Notes under the pieces: generated by a model | Seen by the model: only the letters and a program-made list of their open reading frames with translations | Told to the model about the DNA's origin: nothing | Databases searched by the model: none | DNA from: Actinostola sp. cb2023 | Lineage: Eukaryota; Cnidaria; Anthozoa; Actiniaria; Actinostolidae | Assembly (NCBI GenBank): GCA_033675265.1 | Contig: JAUJYZ010000350.1 | Coordinates: 62,001 to 126,000 of the forward strand | DNA length: 64,000 nucleotides | Direction of reading: 5' to 3' | Shown: in pieces, positions 30,601 through 41,472 of the stretch | How the letters are laid out: the number at the start of each line of letters is the position of its first letter | Position numbering within the stretch: the stretch's first letter is position 1 | Made by a program: the position numbers and the translations under genes

Positions 30601-32110
30601 CGAGCAAATGAGTGAGTTTTTTGGCAAAAGGGGTAGAAGCTGGCACATAAGTGCTGTTATTACAAAGTCTGCACAGAAATATGAAGTTGAATGTTTTGTG
30701 CATATTTTTAATACTTGCACTCAGAATGGCTTTGCAGTTGCATCCGTTATCGAGCATGTCCTGAAAACCCTCAAGCAAGAGTATCCATTAATCAGCAAAG
30801 CGTTTTTGCGCTCTGACAACGCTGGATGCTACAAAAATGGACAGCTACTACTGAGCTTACCAAAAATTGGTGCGCGCACAGAAATCAAAATTCTGCGCTA
30901 TGACTTTTCCGACCCGCAGGCAGGGAAAGACATATGCGATCGCAAAACAGCGCCTATGAAAGCTCACATCAAGAGATGGGTGAACGAAGGACACGATGTC
31001 CTGACCGCAGAAGACATGAAGCAGGCCATAGAGTCTCACGGTGGCCTTAAGGGATGCAGAGCAGCAGTTGTAGAAGTAGACACTTCAAAGGAAATTGTTA
31101 AAGAGAACAAAATACCCGGAATAAGCTTGCTCAACAATTTCTCGTTCAGCGAAGCAACGGGAATCCGCACTTGGAGAGCGTATGACATTGGTCCCGGTCG
31201 CCTGATGACATACAGTGACCTACAAACGGTGACTCGAGGAGATACAGGCTTAAAGCTTGTTCAGCCCTTTGGAACTCTGATCAAAGAGAAAGGTAGCGTG
31301 GGAGAAAGCAAGAGGCCTAATGCTGATATATATTCGTGCCAGGAGAGCGGCTGTGTGCTAACGTTCAGGACACAGCGTGAAGCAGAGGCCCACATGGACA
31401 CAGGAAAACACCGATGTGAACTCGAGTCAGAGTCCCTATATGACAGCATCCGCAAGAAATGGGCCAACAGAGTCACCGGTATTACAACAGCAAGCAAACA
31501 TCACCAAGCTGTAGCTAGCGCCCCCGAACATCAACCGTGCTCGTCGTCTGCTGTAGGACGGTCTCAAGGTTGGGCCTTAAAACGAACGAAAAAAGCGTCA
31601 AGGATGACCGACAAAGCTAAAGCGTTTCTTGTCGACAAATTCGACCAGGGTACAAGGAGCGGGCTTAAGGCAGACCCCATTCAGATTAGTAAGGAAATGA
31701 AGTTGATAAAAGACAGCACAGAGAAGCTTATGTTCACGCCAGAGGAGTGGAGGACCGGACAACAAATTAGCCAGCTTTTCTCAAGACTTGCAGCCGCACA
31801 AAAACAACATCAAAGTGATGAAGACATTGCTGACGAAGACGTGGCTGCCGTGGAGTCAGAACTCGCCCTGGCCAGTTTGCGAAACACAGTTTTACAACAG
31901 GTGGCTACGCCTGAACATCCAATAAAAGTAGGCCGAAAAGATATCTGCCAGCTTTACCATGACGGCAAGTTGAATTCTCTGAAGATTGTTGAGCTTCAAA
32001 AGGTCTGCAAAGATTTGAATCTAGAATTATCAGGCACACTTGCTAGGAAGAAAACTTATATTTATGCCATTGAACAATATGCGACGACCTGCGACTGCTG
32101 CCAGGATTGA
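27653..32110 (+). CDS. Transposase-like protein, three exons, ~1,183 residues
   Basis: Exons 27653-28061, 28658-28743 and 29054-32110; phases 1 and 0 agree across both introns and no stop interrupts them. The N-terminal part has Cys/His clusters (CPKHRKTL ... CCYPNH; ICSKCRKIHY). Next is a run of about four 13-residue repeats (PHADDIQRPITEP). The core looks like an RNase H fold with LIVMDWAMKFLP (Asp ~670), RSDNAGCYKNG (Asp ~753) and DPQAGKDICDRKTAPMK (~794). A C2H2 finger starts at Cys ~927. From memory, similar proteins are common, unnamed, in cnidarian and other invertebrate genomes; I cannot assign a superfamily. Its place between long TIRs argues that it mobilises this element. Confidence 0.75.
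28062..28657 (+). other. Intron 1 of the transposase gene
   Basis: Contains gtgggcttcctgtggtag and attgggctccctgtg, members of the gcttgggctacctgtg family, and at about 28460 gaagaagatcag...gatcgaaacgtctg, a motif typical of LINE or Penelope 3' ends. Confidence 0.5.
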
Positions 32111-32439
32111 ACTGTTTGTTCCCTATACATGAGTGGCATCAGTACGTTTAGTCAGTTTACTTATAAACGGCAATATGTACTTTATAAATATTATATATTT
32201 TAATGGAAAATTCATTTATATTCATGCTTATGTTAGTTTGAGACAACATGCTAATATGGCGATAAATAACTGTTATATACTCTAGTAGCTAGCATCTAGT
32301 ATCTAGTAGCTACCAAGTTTTAATTATGGTAATTCGATTAGCAAAATGCACGACATGACGGGAAATCAAATGTTGTCGCTTTTTTTGCTGTTTACATATC
32401 CAACACTATATAATCTAGATTGATAATAGGAACAAGGGA
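32111..32439. other. Transposase 3' flank
   Basis: AT-rich, with tagctagcatctagtatctagtagctacc microrepeats. No AATAAA in good position was seen before the right terminal repeat begins. Confidence 0.5.
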
Positions 32440-33259
32440 TAAACATTATATTAGTTCTTCAACAGAAATCACAGAAAAATCAATCAATAAATTGCAAAGT
32501 TTGTTTTGTTACACTAGCGTGACAATTGCATAAATTATAAATATCAAATGTCGTGGCTTGTTGATTGAGTACTCAGTAAACTGATCATTTGGGACGCCAA
32601 TTCATGTACAAAGCTGTAGTTCCAGTTTATAATCGGTTTGAACTAGTCTCTGGACGAAAAATGAAATAAAAGAGTGATTTTCAACTACTTGAGTGAAAAA
32701 CGTCAAATTAACATTAACGGGAAAATGATTGACTTTTTGCCAAGTTGGAAGGCCGCTCAAGCAAACGCATTTCAATGGCCCATGTAAGACTTTGCTGATT
32801 CTCAAAGACAACAAGTAATACTTCCAGGATACGATTAAAGTATGAAAAAAAAGTGCCGCACTTTTGAGAAAATCCGTTTTAAAAATGGTCATAAATTAGC
32901 CGCGGATATTTTAGCGCGCAAGAGGAAAGTTGGACCGTCTCAAAAAAAATCATTTTTTTTCGAATTCGCAATATTTACCTGGAACATTGTTGATTAGATG
33001 CCAAAGGACTCATACAATTAGTTTCAGTTCCAAACTAGGTTGAGAAGTGCATTTTACTGACCCCGAAACTTCGTGTTTATTTTAGGCGACTCTAGGGCTC
33101 GTCGGTCTCAAAACAAGGGGGGGTGGTCAAACTTCGGAACCAAATAACGGAAAAATCTCTAAATAGCACAGTTCTTAATCGTTTTGGATAGAGAACAAAT
33201 GGTGCAAATTTAAAGCAAATCGGCCGACCCCCATCTTTCACTCCTGCCCGGTTTTCTCA
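32440..33259 (-). repeat. Right terminal inverted repeat of the 6.9 kb transposon
   Basis: Inverse copy of 26341-27160, ending ...ctcctgcccggttttctca. Confidence 0.9.
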
Positions 33260-33388
33260 ACCAGAGGACTACGTTAGTCAAGCAATTTCCATAACAATAT
33301 AACCGTTTCGTGTAATACACGATAGACTACTAAATTTAGCCTCGAAAACAATCGGAAGTACAGATAGCTGAAGTGGTAAGGGGCAGTC

Positions 33389-34131
33389 CATTCTCGTACC
33401 CAGAGCCCGCTCGTCATTTGGTTTGTCGCTGGCTCTGGGAAACCCTGTTGCTCGGTCGTCAAATTTTGACGACCAAGTCGTCAGAGCGCATGCTCATACT
33501 AAAGACCGCTGAGAGCGGGTACTGTGGAAGAGTCTACTGGCTACGTAGTATTTACGTTGGTTTGAATATTCAAACTAACAAGTACACAAGTTTGTACATT
33601 TATCTTCGTGTAGCCGTTTAAAACACATCCCTTCGACGTTCATCACCGGTTCTTCTCTGGCTCTGTTACGTTGCGGTAAAGGCTGGACGATAAATACATG
33701 TTCTAATATAATCTTGCATGTGAACCTTCCTGTCTTCCGCTTTGTTATTGTTTCTCTTGAATTATAAAAATATTCCTTTGAATACTCACTGAAGCGAGTA
33801 CGATCGATTGTGTCTGTAGCCGTTACTTTACTTTTATGATTTATGTATTGTTAGATCTCCCTTTACGAATTCAGATCAATTTATGTCTACACAGTCACTC
33901 TCATTTCCATAGCTTTATAATTCAATAACGGAATACCATTGTATGAAAATACAACCGTCGCTGTCATTCCTTTCGTTCGCCTTGCAAGTTTGAATCTTTG
34001 TTGATCTCATGAACCAATCAAATACGATCAGTCATTGTTGATTTCATCAGCCAATGAAATTCGCTAAAATTTCAGGGATTCCCAGAGCCAGCGACAAACC
34101 AAATGACGAGCGGGCTCTGGGTACGAGAATG
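33389..34131. mobile_element. Non-autonomous TIR element (cattctcgtacccagagc), 743 bp
   Basis: 53-bp TIRs, nearly perfect, starting cattctcgtacccagagccc and ending with the inverse. The interior is AT-rich and non-coding. Confidence 0.85.
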
Positions 34132-34626
34132 GGGGCAGTCATTTGTGCCGTGGCAAACCGGTCCTCCGTGGTAGAACTGTCCTCTGACGTAGGCACTATC
34201 ATATAGCCAATCAAAACACTCGATAGAATGCATCAAGCTCGACCTAAGAACTGGGAACGAATGTCCGTGGCAGTTTGGTCCTGATCGAGAAAACACTTTT
34301 GGGGGAGGTAGACTGTTTTATATTTTGTGTTCCGCCATTTTACGATATACATACCGACAGTTTATATGTAATGTACTTTGATTCTTACTTATTTAACTGT
34401 GTGAATCACCTAGATGTCTATTTCCCTTGATATTTGTATCTGTTAAAGCTTTAAGTTATTGATTTCCCGGTAAGTATCACGGAAAGAAAGAAGCTAAATG
34501 CGTTCTATCGTCAAACTGTAGAGTGGTTATAATAATTAAGCTTAGTATTCTGTATGACAGAGTGGTTTTCATTAACCCGTGAAACAAAGTGTACTAATTA
34601 GTACGGTGGCCCATAGGGGACACGCT

Positions 34627-34850
34627 GCAAATAAGACAAGTTGCTGCAAATAAGACGAGTTGCTGCAAATAAAAAACGAGTTGCTGCAAATAAAACAAGT
34701 TGCTGCAAATAAAACAAGTTGCTGCAAATAAAACGAGTTGCTGCAAATAAAACGAGTTGCTGCAAATAAGACGAGTTGCTGCAAATAAAACGAGTTGCTG
34801 CAAATAAAACGAATCGCTGCAAATAAAACGAGTTGCTGCAAATAAGGACA
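34627..34850. repeat. Subterminal 19-20-bp array, left
   Basis: About 12 copies of gttgctgcaaataaaacga, just inside the left end. Such subterminal arrays often bind the transposase. Confidence 0.95.
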
Positions 34851-34941
34851 TAAAACACTGCGCGCGCAGGGTGCGAGCGAAGGCTGGGTTCGACGACTCG
34901 TGCTTGGTAGCCTAGCCATCCACTTTTCCTCTCTTCGAATT

Positions 34942-35300
34942 ATGTTTTGTACTGGATGTGGAGGAAATATTACTCTCTTAGATGCAAACTTTTGTCCTTC
35001 CTGTGACGTGGGACACAAGTCAACAAAGATTCAAATAAAAGTCTTTTGGGAGCACAGAAACACCCAAGTTACGTTGAATTTAAGAAACGAAAAGAAGTTG
35101 ACAGAACGTCAAAGTTCAAGAACAAGAAATCAAGGCTTGATATCATCGTGGAAGACGTTACCATACAAGTTGGAATGATGGCCTCGAGAGATGGCGATTT
35201 AAAGATTCAACGAGGTAGCAGTCTTCCTATTAAAGTGTCGCCATGTGTCAGCTATGAGACAATACATTTCTTGAAATCTGAGACAAACTTAACAATATAA
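34942..35300 (+). pseudogene. Transposon companion protein with zinc ribbon, frameshifted
   Basis: Starts MFCTGCGGNITLLDANFCPSC, a zinc ribbon. The arm on the right reads CGTQVNKD after this, but here four extra bases (acgt, 35006-35009) change the frame. Beyond them, SLLGAQKHPSYVEFKKRKE and a KIQRGSSLPIKVSP segment are in the frame that would continue without the insertion. That second part resembles a protein often found beside this integrase in other animal genomes (my recollection). It ends at 35300 without the rest of the expected domain. Confidence 0.65.
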
Positions 35301-36040
35301 TTTTCAGGGATTTGGTACTTTGTAAATATAGTGAAGGATGTAACTTACATTTTGTTGTACATTGTGCATGTACATATAACTTTGTTAAAGATCTAGAGTT
35401 ATTTAATATTATAAGTTAAGCCTGGTTCATACTAGGTGACATAAATGCAAAATACACCTTTGCATTAGGTTTTATGTTATCATTGTGGACATCACAGCGT
35501 AATGGCATAACAGGATTAGTGACATAATATATTTTAAAGCATAACAACATAAAACATCTACATAAGTTTATATAATTATTGCTATTGTGAACCAGCTTTA
35601 TTGTCCAGTTCCAGTTATTGTAAAAATGTTTTATAAAGAACACATTCTTTGTTCCTGTTTGCATGGCAAAATCAACACAATAGTACATTATCCCTCCCGC
35701 TGACTCATTAGCATTAAGGTATGGGATGAGACTCCCTGTCGAGCAATACGACAAAGAGCACATAAGTGCTAATTTTGTCAACAAGAGGGTGGGTTGGGTG
35801 GGTCGACTTCCACTCGCCATCTCAATCTTGGTGAACTGACACATTTGCATAATTAATTCTACCTTATATACTGCTTATTACGTCATCGCACGGGATAATG
35901 AATATTCATGAAGTATGAATAGGTTTTTATTGATTACCAATTTACATAATTTACAATAGAAATCCAATATTATTATTTATGAATTGGAATTTTTGAGGCA
36001 TACCAAATTATTAGCACTATTACTAAATAGTGACATTTCT
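35301..36040. other. Interior of the 4.4 kb element, no gene
   Basis: AT-rich sequence with no supported coding region. Confidence 0.4.
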
Positions 36041-36182
36041 AGAGTGCAGACAACAAAGGCATGAAAAAGTAGTAAACAATCAGTGCTAAATGGCACTAAA
36101 CAATAGAAGACAAATAATAACTTTACACCATTTATAGTGCTATTTAGTTAGTCAAATCTGTCAGTTTCTTTTGTCTGCACTC
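36041..36182. mobile_element. MITE (TAGAGTGCAGACAA TIR)
   Basis: agagtgcagacaacaaaggc / inverse cttttgtctgcactct, 142 bp, inside the 4.4 kb element. A sister copy is at 60228-60364. Confidence 0.8.
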
Positions 36183-36706
36183 TATTGTTTTCTATTGTTT
36201 AATTGCTGCTATATATTTAGTACTAATTAGTGGAAATAATTACACAAATTGCTCTGGGCAAAGACAAGTATTTCATTTTGCTTGTCTTACATATGATGTA
36301 AATTTGTATCAAAATTCAATATTAAAATGTTCAAATTTGTAATAGGTTAAATCTTTGAAAACGGTCAAATGCATCTCCTTCATCAACTGCCATGTTCCAC
36401 CTACTACATGTACTTTCTAATATGTGTTCAAAATATTCATGATGCATATCATCCTCTACATCAATCTGACAATCTCCTTCAACTTCCTTTATTTTATCTT
36501 GATACTGGGATAGTACAATCCATAGAACCTAATTGTTCAAATATTTGGAACTCCACTGCACTCACTGTATCATGCCTTGACTGCCATATGTAGTGACTGT
36601 TCCAGTGATCTCTCACCTTGTCGAGTTCATTTTGAATAATCTTTGAAAAGTGAAATGTGAAATTCATTTCCAAGCTCTAGCACACCTGACAGAACCATAT
36701 CCTTAA

Positions 36707-37128
36707 AGTGCCTATGAAACGAAAATGTCGATCCTTGTTGTATTGTACATTATTGTTGTTTGGTCTTTCTCTGAACATTTGCTGTATTTAAACATCGACT
36801 TTGAGCGTGCGAACATTTTCTTTTCGCGGTTCGAAAATTATCATTTTCAACCAAAATGTGCGACAAGAGACTGGGCCCTTGACAATAGCTCGGTGACGTC
36901 ATAAGTTGTGTATGCCATTGTTTGCACAACTTATGACATCACATTTCTATAGTTTGACCGAGAGGGAATTGTCGCACTTTGAAACCCAAAATGCCCAACT
37001 TCGTGCGCGAAATAAAAAATGTTCCTGAAGCTCAATTCACTTTTTATTAACGCCATGTAAACAAGCAAATAGTAAACTTTCGTAGTAGCAAATAAAAACG
37101 GGGTCTGTTTTTTCGTTTCATAGGCACT
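36707..37128. mobile_element. TTAA-flanked MITE inserted in the integrase
   Basis: AGTGCCTATGAAACGAAAA ends in inverse orientation, with TTAA at 36703-36706 and 37129-37132. Removing it rejoins the integrase reading (W-W-I-D-V-F then K-D-M-V). PiggyBac-type duplication. Confidence 0.9.
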
Positions 37129-37523
37129 TTAAAAACGTCAATCCACCAGTTAGATCAACTTCTTCTGAAAGTTGCACAACATTTTCTGTCCTATAATCAG
37201 ATCGGACTATTCTTGGGCATCCGCCACAATTTTGAACATTATCCAAATACAGTGTAGCTGTTATCTTGGGATTGTTGTTGGATTTTACAAGCTCCAACCA
37301 AAGTATTCTTCTGCTATATCCACAAATGCATCCGTGAATAGGGAAGCCATAAGGTTTTAGCTTATTGTAACCTAAAGAAGAAAACACAGTTTATATCATC
37401 ATCATAAATGAGTTCTTAAAAAAACTAAATAAGTTTTACTATAAAAAATACTAAAAATTATAATATATAAATATTGTCAAATTTGATACATAAAAATCAT
37501 GGTTACAATTCCAATCTTAATAC

Positions 37524-37656
37524 GTATACACCTATTTCAAATAACGTTGTCGCGTTCAAAGCAACAAGCGTCAAGCCAAGACCAAACGGAATGCTGGTTA
37601 TGCCGCTGACAATTATTGCTTTGAATGCGACAACGTTAGTTGAAATAGGTGTATAC
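37524..37656. mobile_element. 133-bp palindromic MITE
   Basis: gtatacacctatttcaaata / inverse, with ~42-bp arms (acgttgtcgc.ttcaaagcaa). Lies inside the 4.4 kb element. Confidence 0.85.
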
Positions 37657-37675
37657 ATAACAGTATGTTTCCATA

Positions 37676-37895
37676 TGGCCTCTCTGTCCTGAACAGGGTA
37701 TATAATTTTATGTGAGTCTGTCCTAAACAGGGTATGATGCACGATTGTCGTCATTAAGTATGGTTTTATCCAGTATTTAGCCATCCGAGATCCAAGACGT
37801 TTGCCAACGTGTTAAAATTATGTAAAATATAGTGTGTATTTGTACTTTGTCCTAAACAGGGTCCTAAAATATGTTGTCCTAGATCGACCCCTATA
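37676..37895. repeat. Dispersed tgtcctaaacagggta repeat, copy 2
   Basis: Collinear with 24946-25255: gtcctgaacagggtatataat, gagtctgtcctaaacagggt, tgcacgattgtcgtcat and so on. Confidence 0.75.
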
Positions 37896-37935
37896 CCCAA
37901 ACATGGGTCAAGTACCCCCCCTTCTGTCAGGTCTG

Positions 37936-38150
37936 ACAAACTTGAAGGGGGACTATATATATGTAGGATGTAAATTGTTCAAAATTTGATTGAGCTGAAA
38001 CTTCACTGAAATAATCTTGAAGGGTCTTATTCACTAGTTAACATATTTTCTCAATATTCCAGAGGGAAGTAACTTACTAATAATACTACATGTATATATT
38101 TTTATGAATCTTTAAAGGTAACAGTGGCGTCAACTCAACCCAAACTCAGG
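37936..38150. mobile_element. Partial copy of the AGGGGGACTA element
   Basis: gaagggggactatatatatg...cgtcaactcaacccaaac is similar to one arm of the element at 63386-63943. Confidence 0.65.
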
Positions 38151-38765
38151 GGGTTTCACTTGACTGGTGCATTACTACATGGCAATTTATTGATTATCCA
38201 CAAGGTGTATAACTTTACATTAATGTATTAAGCTTATATTTATTTTTTATTTTTACTGTAATCAATCATGAAAGATACTGTCTGCGCAACTACTGGCTAC
38301 TACAACTCACCATCAATATGCCAGCAAAAATTAAGTCCACTTGAAACACAGTTCCTTCGTCTAAGCCATCTCTTTGCCTTCTCTTCTACTCCATTTGGAT
38401 CGATTTCTTTCATTTAATAGCGTTTGAACCACGCTACGAGGAATATGCATATATATGTAATATGATGTTCTAACTGACGGGAGAGAGCGTTGCGATCCAG
38501 TTACACCATGATGTTTGTTCAGTAAACTAACAATATCTTTGTAGCGATATCCGCGGTGAAAGTACATCTTAATAAACACAGTAATATCTTTGTCATCTTT
38601 GTTGACTTGTGTCCCACAGGAAGGACAAAAGTTTGCATCTAAGAGAGTAATATTTCCTCCACATCCAGTACAAAACATAGAGGAAAAGTGGATGGCTAGG
38701 CTACCAAGCACGAGTCGTCGAACCCAGTCTTCGCTCGCACCCTGCGCGCGCAGTGTTTTATGACC

Positions 38766-39028
38766 TTACTTGCAGCAACTCGTTTTATTTGCAGCGACTC
38801 GTTTTATTTGCAGCAACTCGTTTTATTTGCAGCAACTCGTCTTATTTGCAGCAACTCGTCTTATTTGCAGCAACTCGTCTTATTTGCAGCAACTCGTTTT
38901 ATTTGCAGCAACTCGTTTTTTATTTGCAGCAACTCGTCTTATTTGCAGCAACTCGTTTTTTATTTGCAGCAACTCGTCTTATTTGCAGCAACCTGTCTTA
39001 TTTGCAGCAACCTGTCTTATTTGCAGCG
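38766..39028. repeat. Subterminal 19-20-bp array, right
   Basis: About 13 copies of the inverse unit (tcgttttatttgcagcaac), with variants tcgtctt and ctgtctt. Counterpart of 34627-34850. Confidence 0.95.
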
Positions 39029-39055
39029 TGTCCCCTATGGGCCACCGTAAATTAG

Positions 39056-39545
39056 AGTGTAACAGTCTGATAAACACAATAGAAAACAATGGAATTACGG
39101 AGTAATAAAGCGTATTACGCTAACATGTATTTCACGGGTTTATGAAAACCACTCTACAGTACTAACTTTGTATGGTACAAATAGCTGATATTTTAATAGT
39201 GATAATTCAGTAGAGCTGTTTCACAAATTATATACCACAGATCTATGAGTCTTATCCATCTAAGTTTTAGAATTGATAAATAAACTTACATGCAATGTTT
39301 TGCCCCACTAGACTATAAGAATACACCAAACAACACAACAATATTTTATATTTCTAACTACAAGAGCATACATGTAATTAGCATTGCAGTTTATATATAT
39401 ACTGATTTTAGTTTAATATAATACATATTGATAACATTGGACTCTGAGATAAATATATAATTTATGTGGTATTACTATTTGTATAGTATATAGTAATGTA
39501 CAATATGCTGTCACTCGATCTACATAGGAGGTACGGGACAGATCT
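39056..39545. other. Split MITE right half and AT-rich DNA
   Basis: 39056-39166 is the second half of the MITE interrupted by the 4.4 kb element (ends tttatgaaaaccactct). The rest shows nothing I can name. Confidence 0.6.
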
Positions 39546-39549
39546 AAAA

Positions 39550-40090
39550 ACACATTCGCATGATAAGACAAGCTGTCTATTGCCATTTAATCATTCATAA
39601 TGCTACCCCTACCTTACAAGATATCATGTGGAAAATTCTACATCCCAACATCAAAGGTTATAATGAAAGAAAGATCATTGAAGTGCTCCAAATTAGAGAT
39701 GTGTCAAGCAACATAATAAATGGATGTGTGGGATCGAGATTCCTTTTTATATATTGAACAAGGACCTAATGGACCTTAACATAATTTCTATATTGTACTT
39801 TAGTAGAAACCAACTAGCATACTATCACGAATCCTGCAATCTAGTTGGTAAATCTACTAAAACAATTAGACTGGTACTCATTCTCGCTTTCTATGAGTTC
39901 AAATAGTCAACTCAACGCTATACGCGCCTCGTTGACTATTGACTCATAGAAAATTCGAACTTGTAGTCTAATTGTTAAATATTATTGCACATTACTACTA
40001 TACTGCATAAATTATCTCAAGAGTCCAATATGTTATCATTCACTGATGAAGCCCTAACCGGCAAAACGTCTGAATAAATTAAAGACTACA
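39550..40090 (+). pseudogene. Retroelement 3' end fragment (Penelope- or LINE-like)
   Basis: In one frame, YNERKIIEVLQIRDVSSNI then NGCVGSRFLFI resembles the end of a GIY-YIG-type region. At 40044 the sequence gatgaagccctaaccggcaaaacgtctga is typical of LINE/Penelope 3' tails. Stops interrupt the frame. A foldback is embedded at about 39889-39951. Weak. Confidence 0.35.
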
Positions 40091-40387
40091 TTTATTTCAA
40101 GGCATGGCCTCAATCTTTGTTACTTCATATATTTATATTTATAATTTTGGATAGACAAAGAGCCACTTTGTTGGAAATGCTATCAATATACTGTTATTAT
40201 TATTATAGTTGTTATTGTTATTAGTATTATTATTATTTCAATAATTGCAGTAAATAATTGCTCAAACAATTTTCAAGGTTAAATAGTAGTGTATGATTAA
40301 CCAGCACTTCTAAACCTGTGAAATAGATTTTAGTGTAATAAACCATGCCATTTCATGTTCTTCTTTTGTTCCATTTTGACTTTAAAC

Positions 40388-40456
40388 TAGCCTGCGAAAG
40401 CAGCCGCCTACATTGTAGCTCTTATGCGTTCTCCAAACGGCTGCTTTCACAGGCTA
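40388..40456. mobile_element. 69-bp foldback (tagcctgcgaaagcagccg)
   Basis: Inverted 19-bp ends with one mismatch around a 30-bp centre. Confidence 0.8.
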
Positions 40457-41126
40457 ACTTTAACCAGTTGTGTTAGGAATTGTCAAATTTTCTTTTATGC
40501 CATCATGCACTACTAAAAATAGAAATTAAACAAGAAAAATGTTCATATATAGTATAGTACTATTTATAAAAAATAATAATATAATAACAGTTGGATTTTT
40601 AAAGTGCCATTTCCCAAGGTTCAATGGCACTATATATCTCACAAGGTTTCTGTGTTTGTAGTCTATTATTTTTGATGTGGCCATATAGTTTGAGTATAAA
40701 TAATCCAGTCTATATTCCCATCAATTAATCCCACCTCAACAATGCTGATAGCAACAGTTAGTGTGCAAGAGTCAAATAAAGAGAAAAGAAAGTAATGGAA
40801 ATTAAGATCTACCTGTGTTTATTAGTCTACTTATAGCTATTTTATGGGTACATTGGTAACTAAGTACATTTAAGCAAATCATTTGCAGTTTGCTTTTTGT
40901 TTTCTATCCATAAAAAAACTGATGTGTCAAAACCATTTTAATGACCATTAATATTACATTTGTTTTCCAGAAATAAACATTTCCACTATTCCTGACCCTA
41001 TAAGTTCACAACTCAGAACAGGAAAATATGATATACTCGATAATATATTATATTTGTATGATAACCCTGGGCCGAGAGAAAACTTCAATCTTTCTTGAAT
41101 GAACTGAAAATGGTGTCATCTGAGAG
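40457..41126. other. Gene-free stretch
   Basis: AT-rich. Only a small hairpin (agtgccatt...aatggcact, about 40601-40631) stands out. Confidence 0.5.
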
Positions 41127-41413
41127 ATATAGCTAATTGCATAATTGTTGTCGGGTTGAAAATCATGAAAGCTATATGACCAAAATGAATTATGGGAAAT
41201 TACAACTCAAATAACACCCATCAAATCATCGACCTCTTTATGCAGACTTGTAGGATCTTAGTTAAATAGCTCATATACCTTCAAAACTACGAGAACATTG
41301 AATGTATCTGTATGTAATGTGGTTGATGAACTGATTTCCCATCCATCCTTGCGGTCTCAGCTTCTATGATTTATGATTTTCAACCCGACATCGATTATGC
41401 AATTAGCTATATA
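41127..41413. mobile_element. MITE, family 3, copy 2
   Basis: atatagctaattgcataatt ... ttatgcaattagctata; collinear with 4831-5115. It ends about 60 bp before the 14-bp satellite starts. Confidence 0.85.
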
Positions 41414-41472
41414 CATGAGACGAACAAAAAAACATGTTTCACTTTGTGACTGGCCACGCCCTATTCGATTTG

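Larger units (their letters stand above)
26341..33259 (+). mobile_element. 6.9 kb DNA transposon with ~0.8 kb terminal inverted repeats
   Basis: The outer ends are tgagaaaaccgggcaggagt and its inverse. The arms, 26341-27160 and 32440-33259, are almost identical: a 96-codon stretch inside both translates to the same sequence. A single intact spliced gene lies between them. The near-identity of the arms and the open reading frame point to a recent insertion. I could not find a matching target duplication at the ends. Confidence 0.85.
36494..38678 (-). pseudogene. Integrase-core transposase, decayed
   Basis: Reads right to left. 38678 onward: zinc ribbon MFCTGCGGNITLLDANFCPSC, then a helix-turn-helix-like FIKMYFHRGYRYKDIVSLLNK. 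After frame damage come EIDPNGVEEKAKRWLRRRN and NFCWHIDG with a GTGAGT donor (about 38300-38420). Then in phase comes the integrase core YNKLKPYGFPIHGCICGYSR and RIVRSDYRTENVV (37130-37383). The stretch expected to hold the final catalytic Glu is missing, and a 422-bp MITE is inserted at WWIDVF/KDMVLSGV. The tail IIQNELDKVRDHWNSHYIW and stop lie at 36494-36660. Deletion, frameshifts and the insertion show it is inactive. Confidence 0.75.
34602..39049. mobile_element. 4.4 kb integrase-type DNA transposon with 6-bp target duplication
   Basis: Ends TACGGTGGCCCATAGGGGAC / inverse. The flanks show AATTAG at 34596-34601 and again at 39050-39055. The sequence outside is a copy of the TAGAGTGGTTTTCAT MITE (complete at 50618-50762) split by the insertion, which confirms both borders. 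A TAY end with a 6-bp duplication and an integrase matches what I recall of the IS3EU superfamily; treat that name as tentative. Terminal repeats are about 450 bp and include the zinc-ribbon exon. Confidence 0.85.

Noticed and set aside
34572..35018. Repetitive ORFs (LQQLVLFAAT...) here and at 38753-39105
   Set aside because: Translations of the subterminal 19-20-bp arrays.
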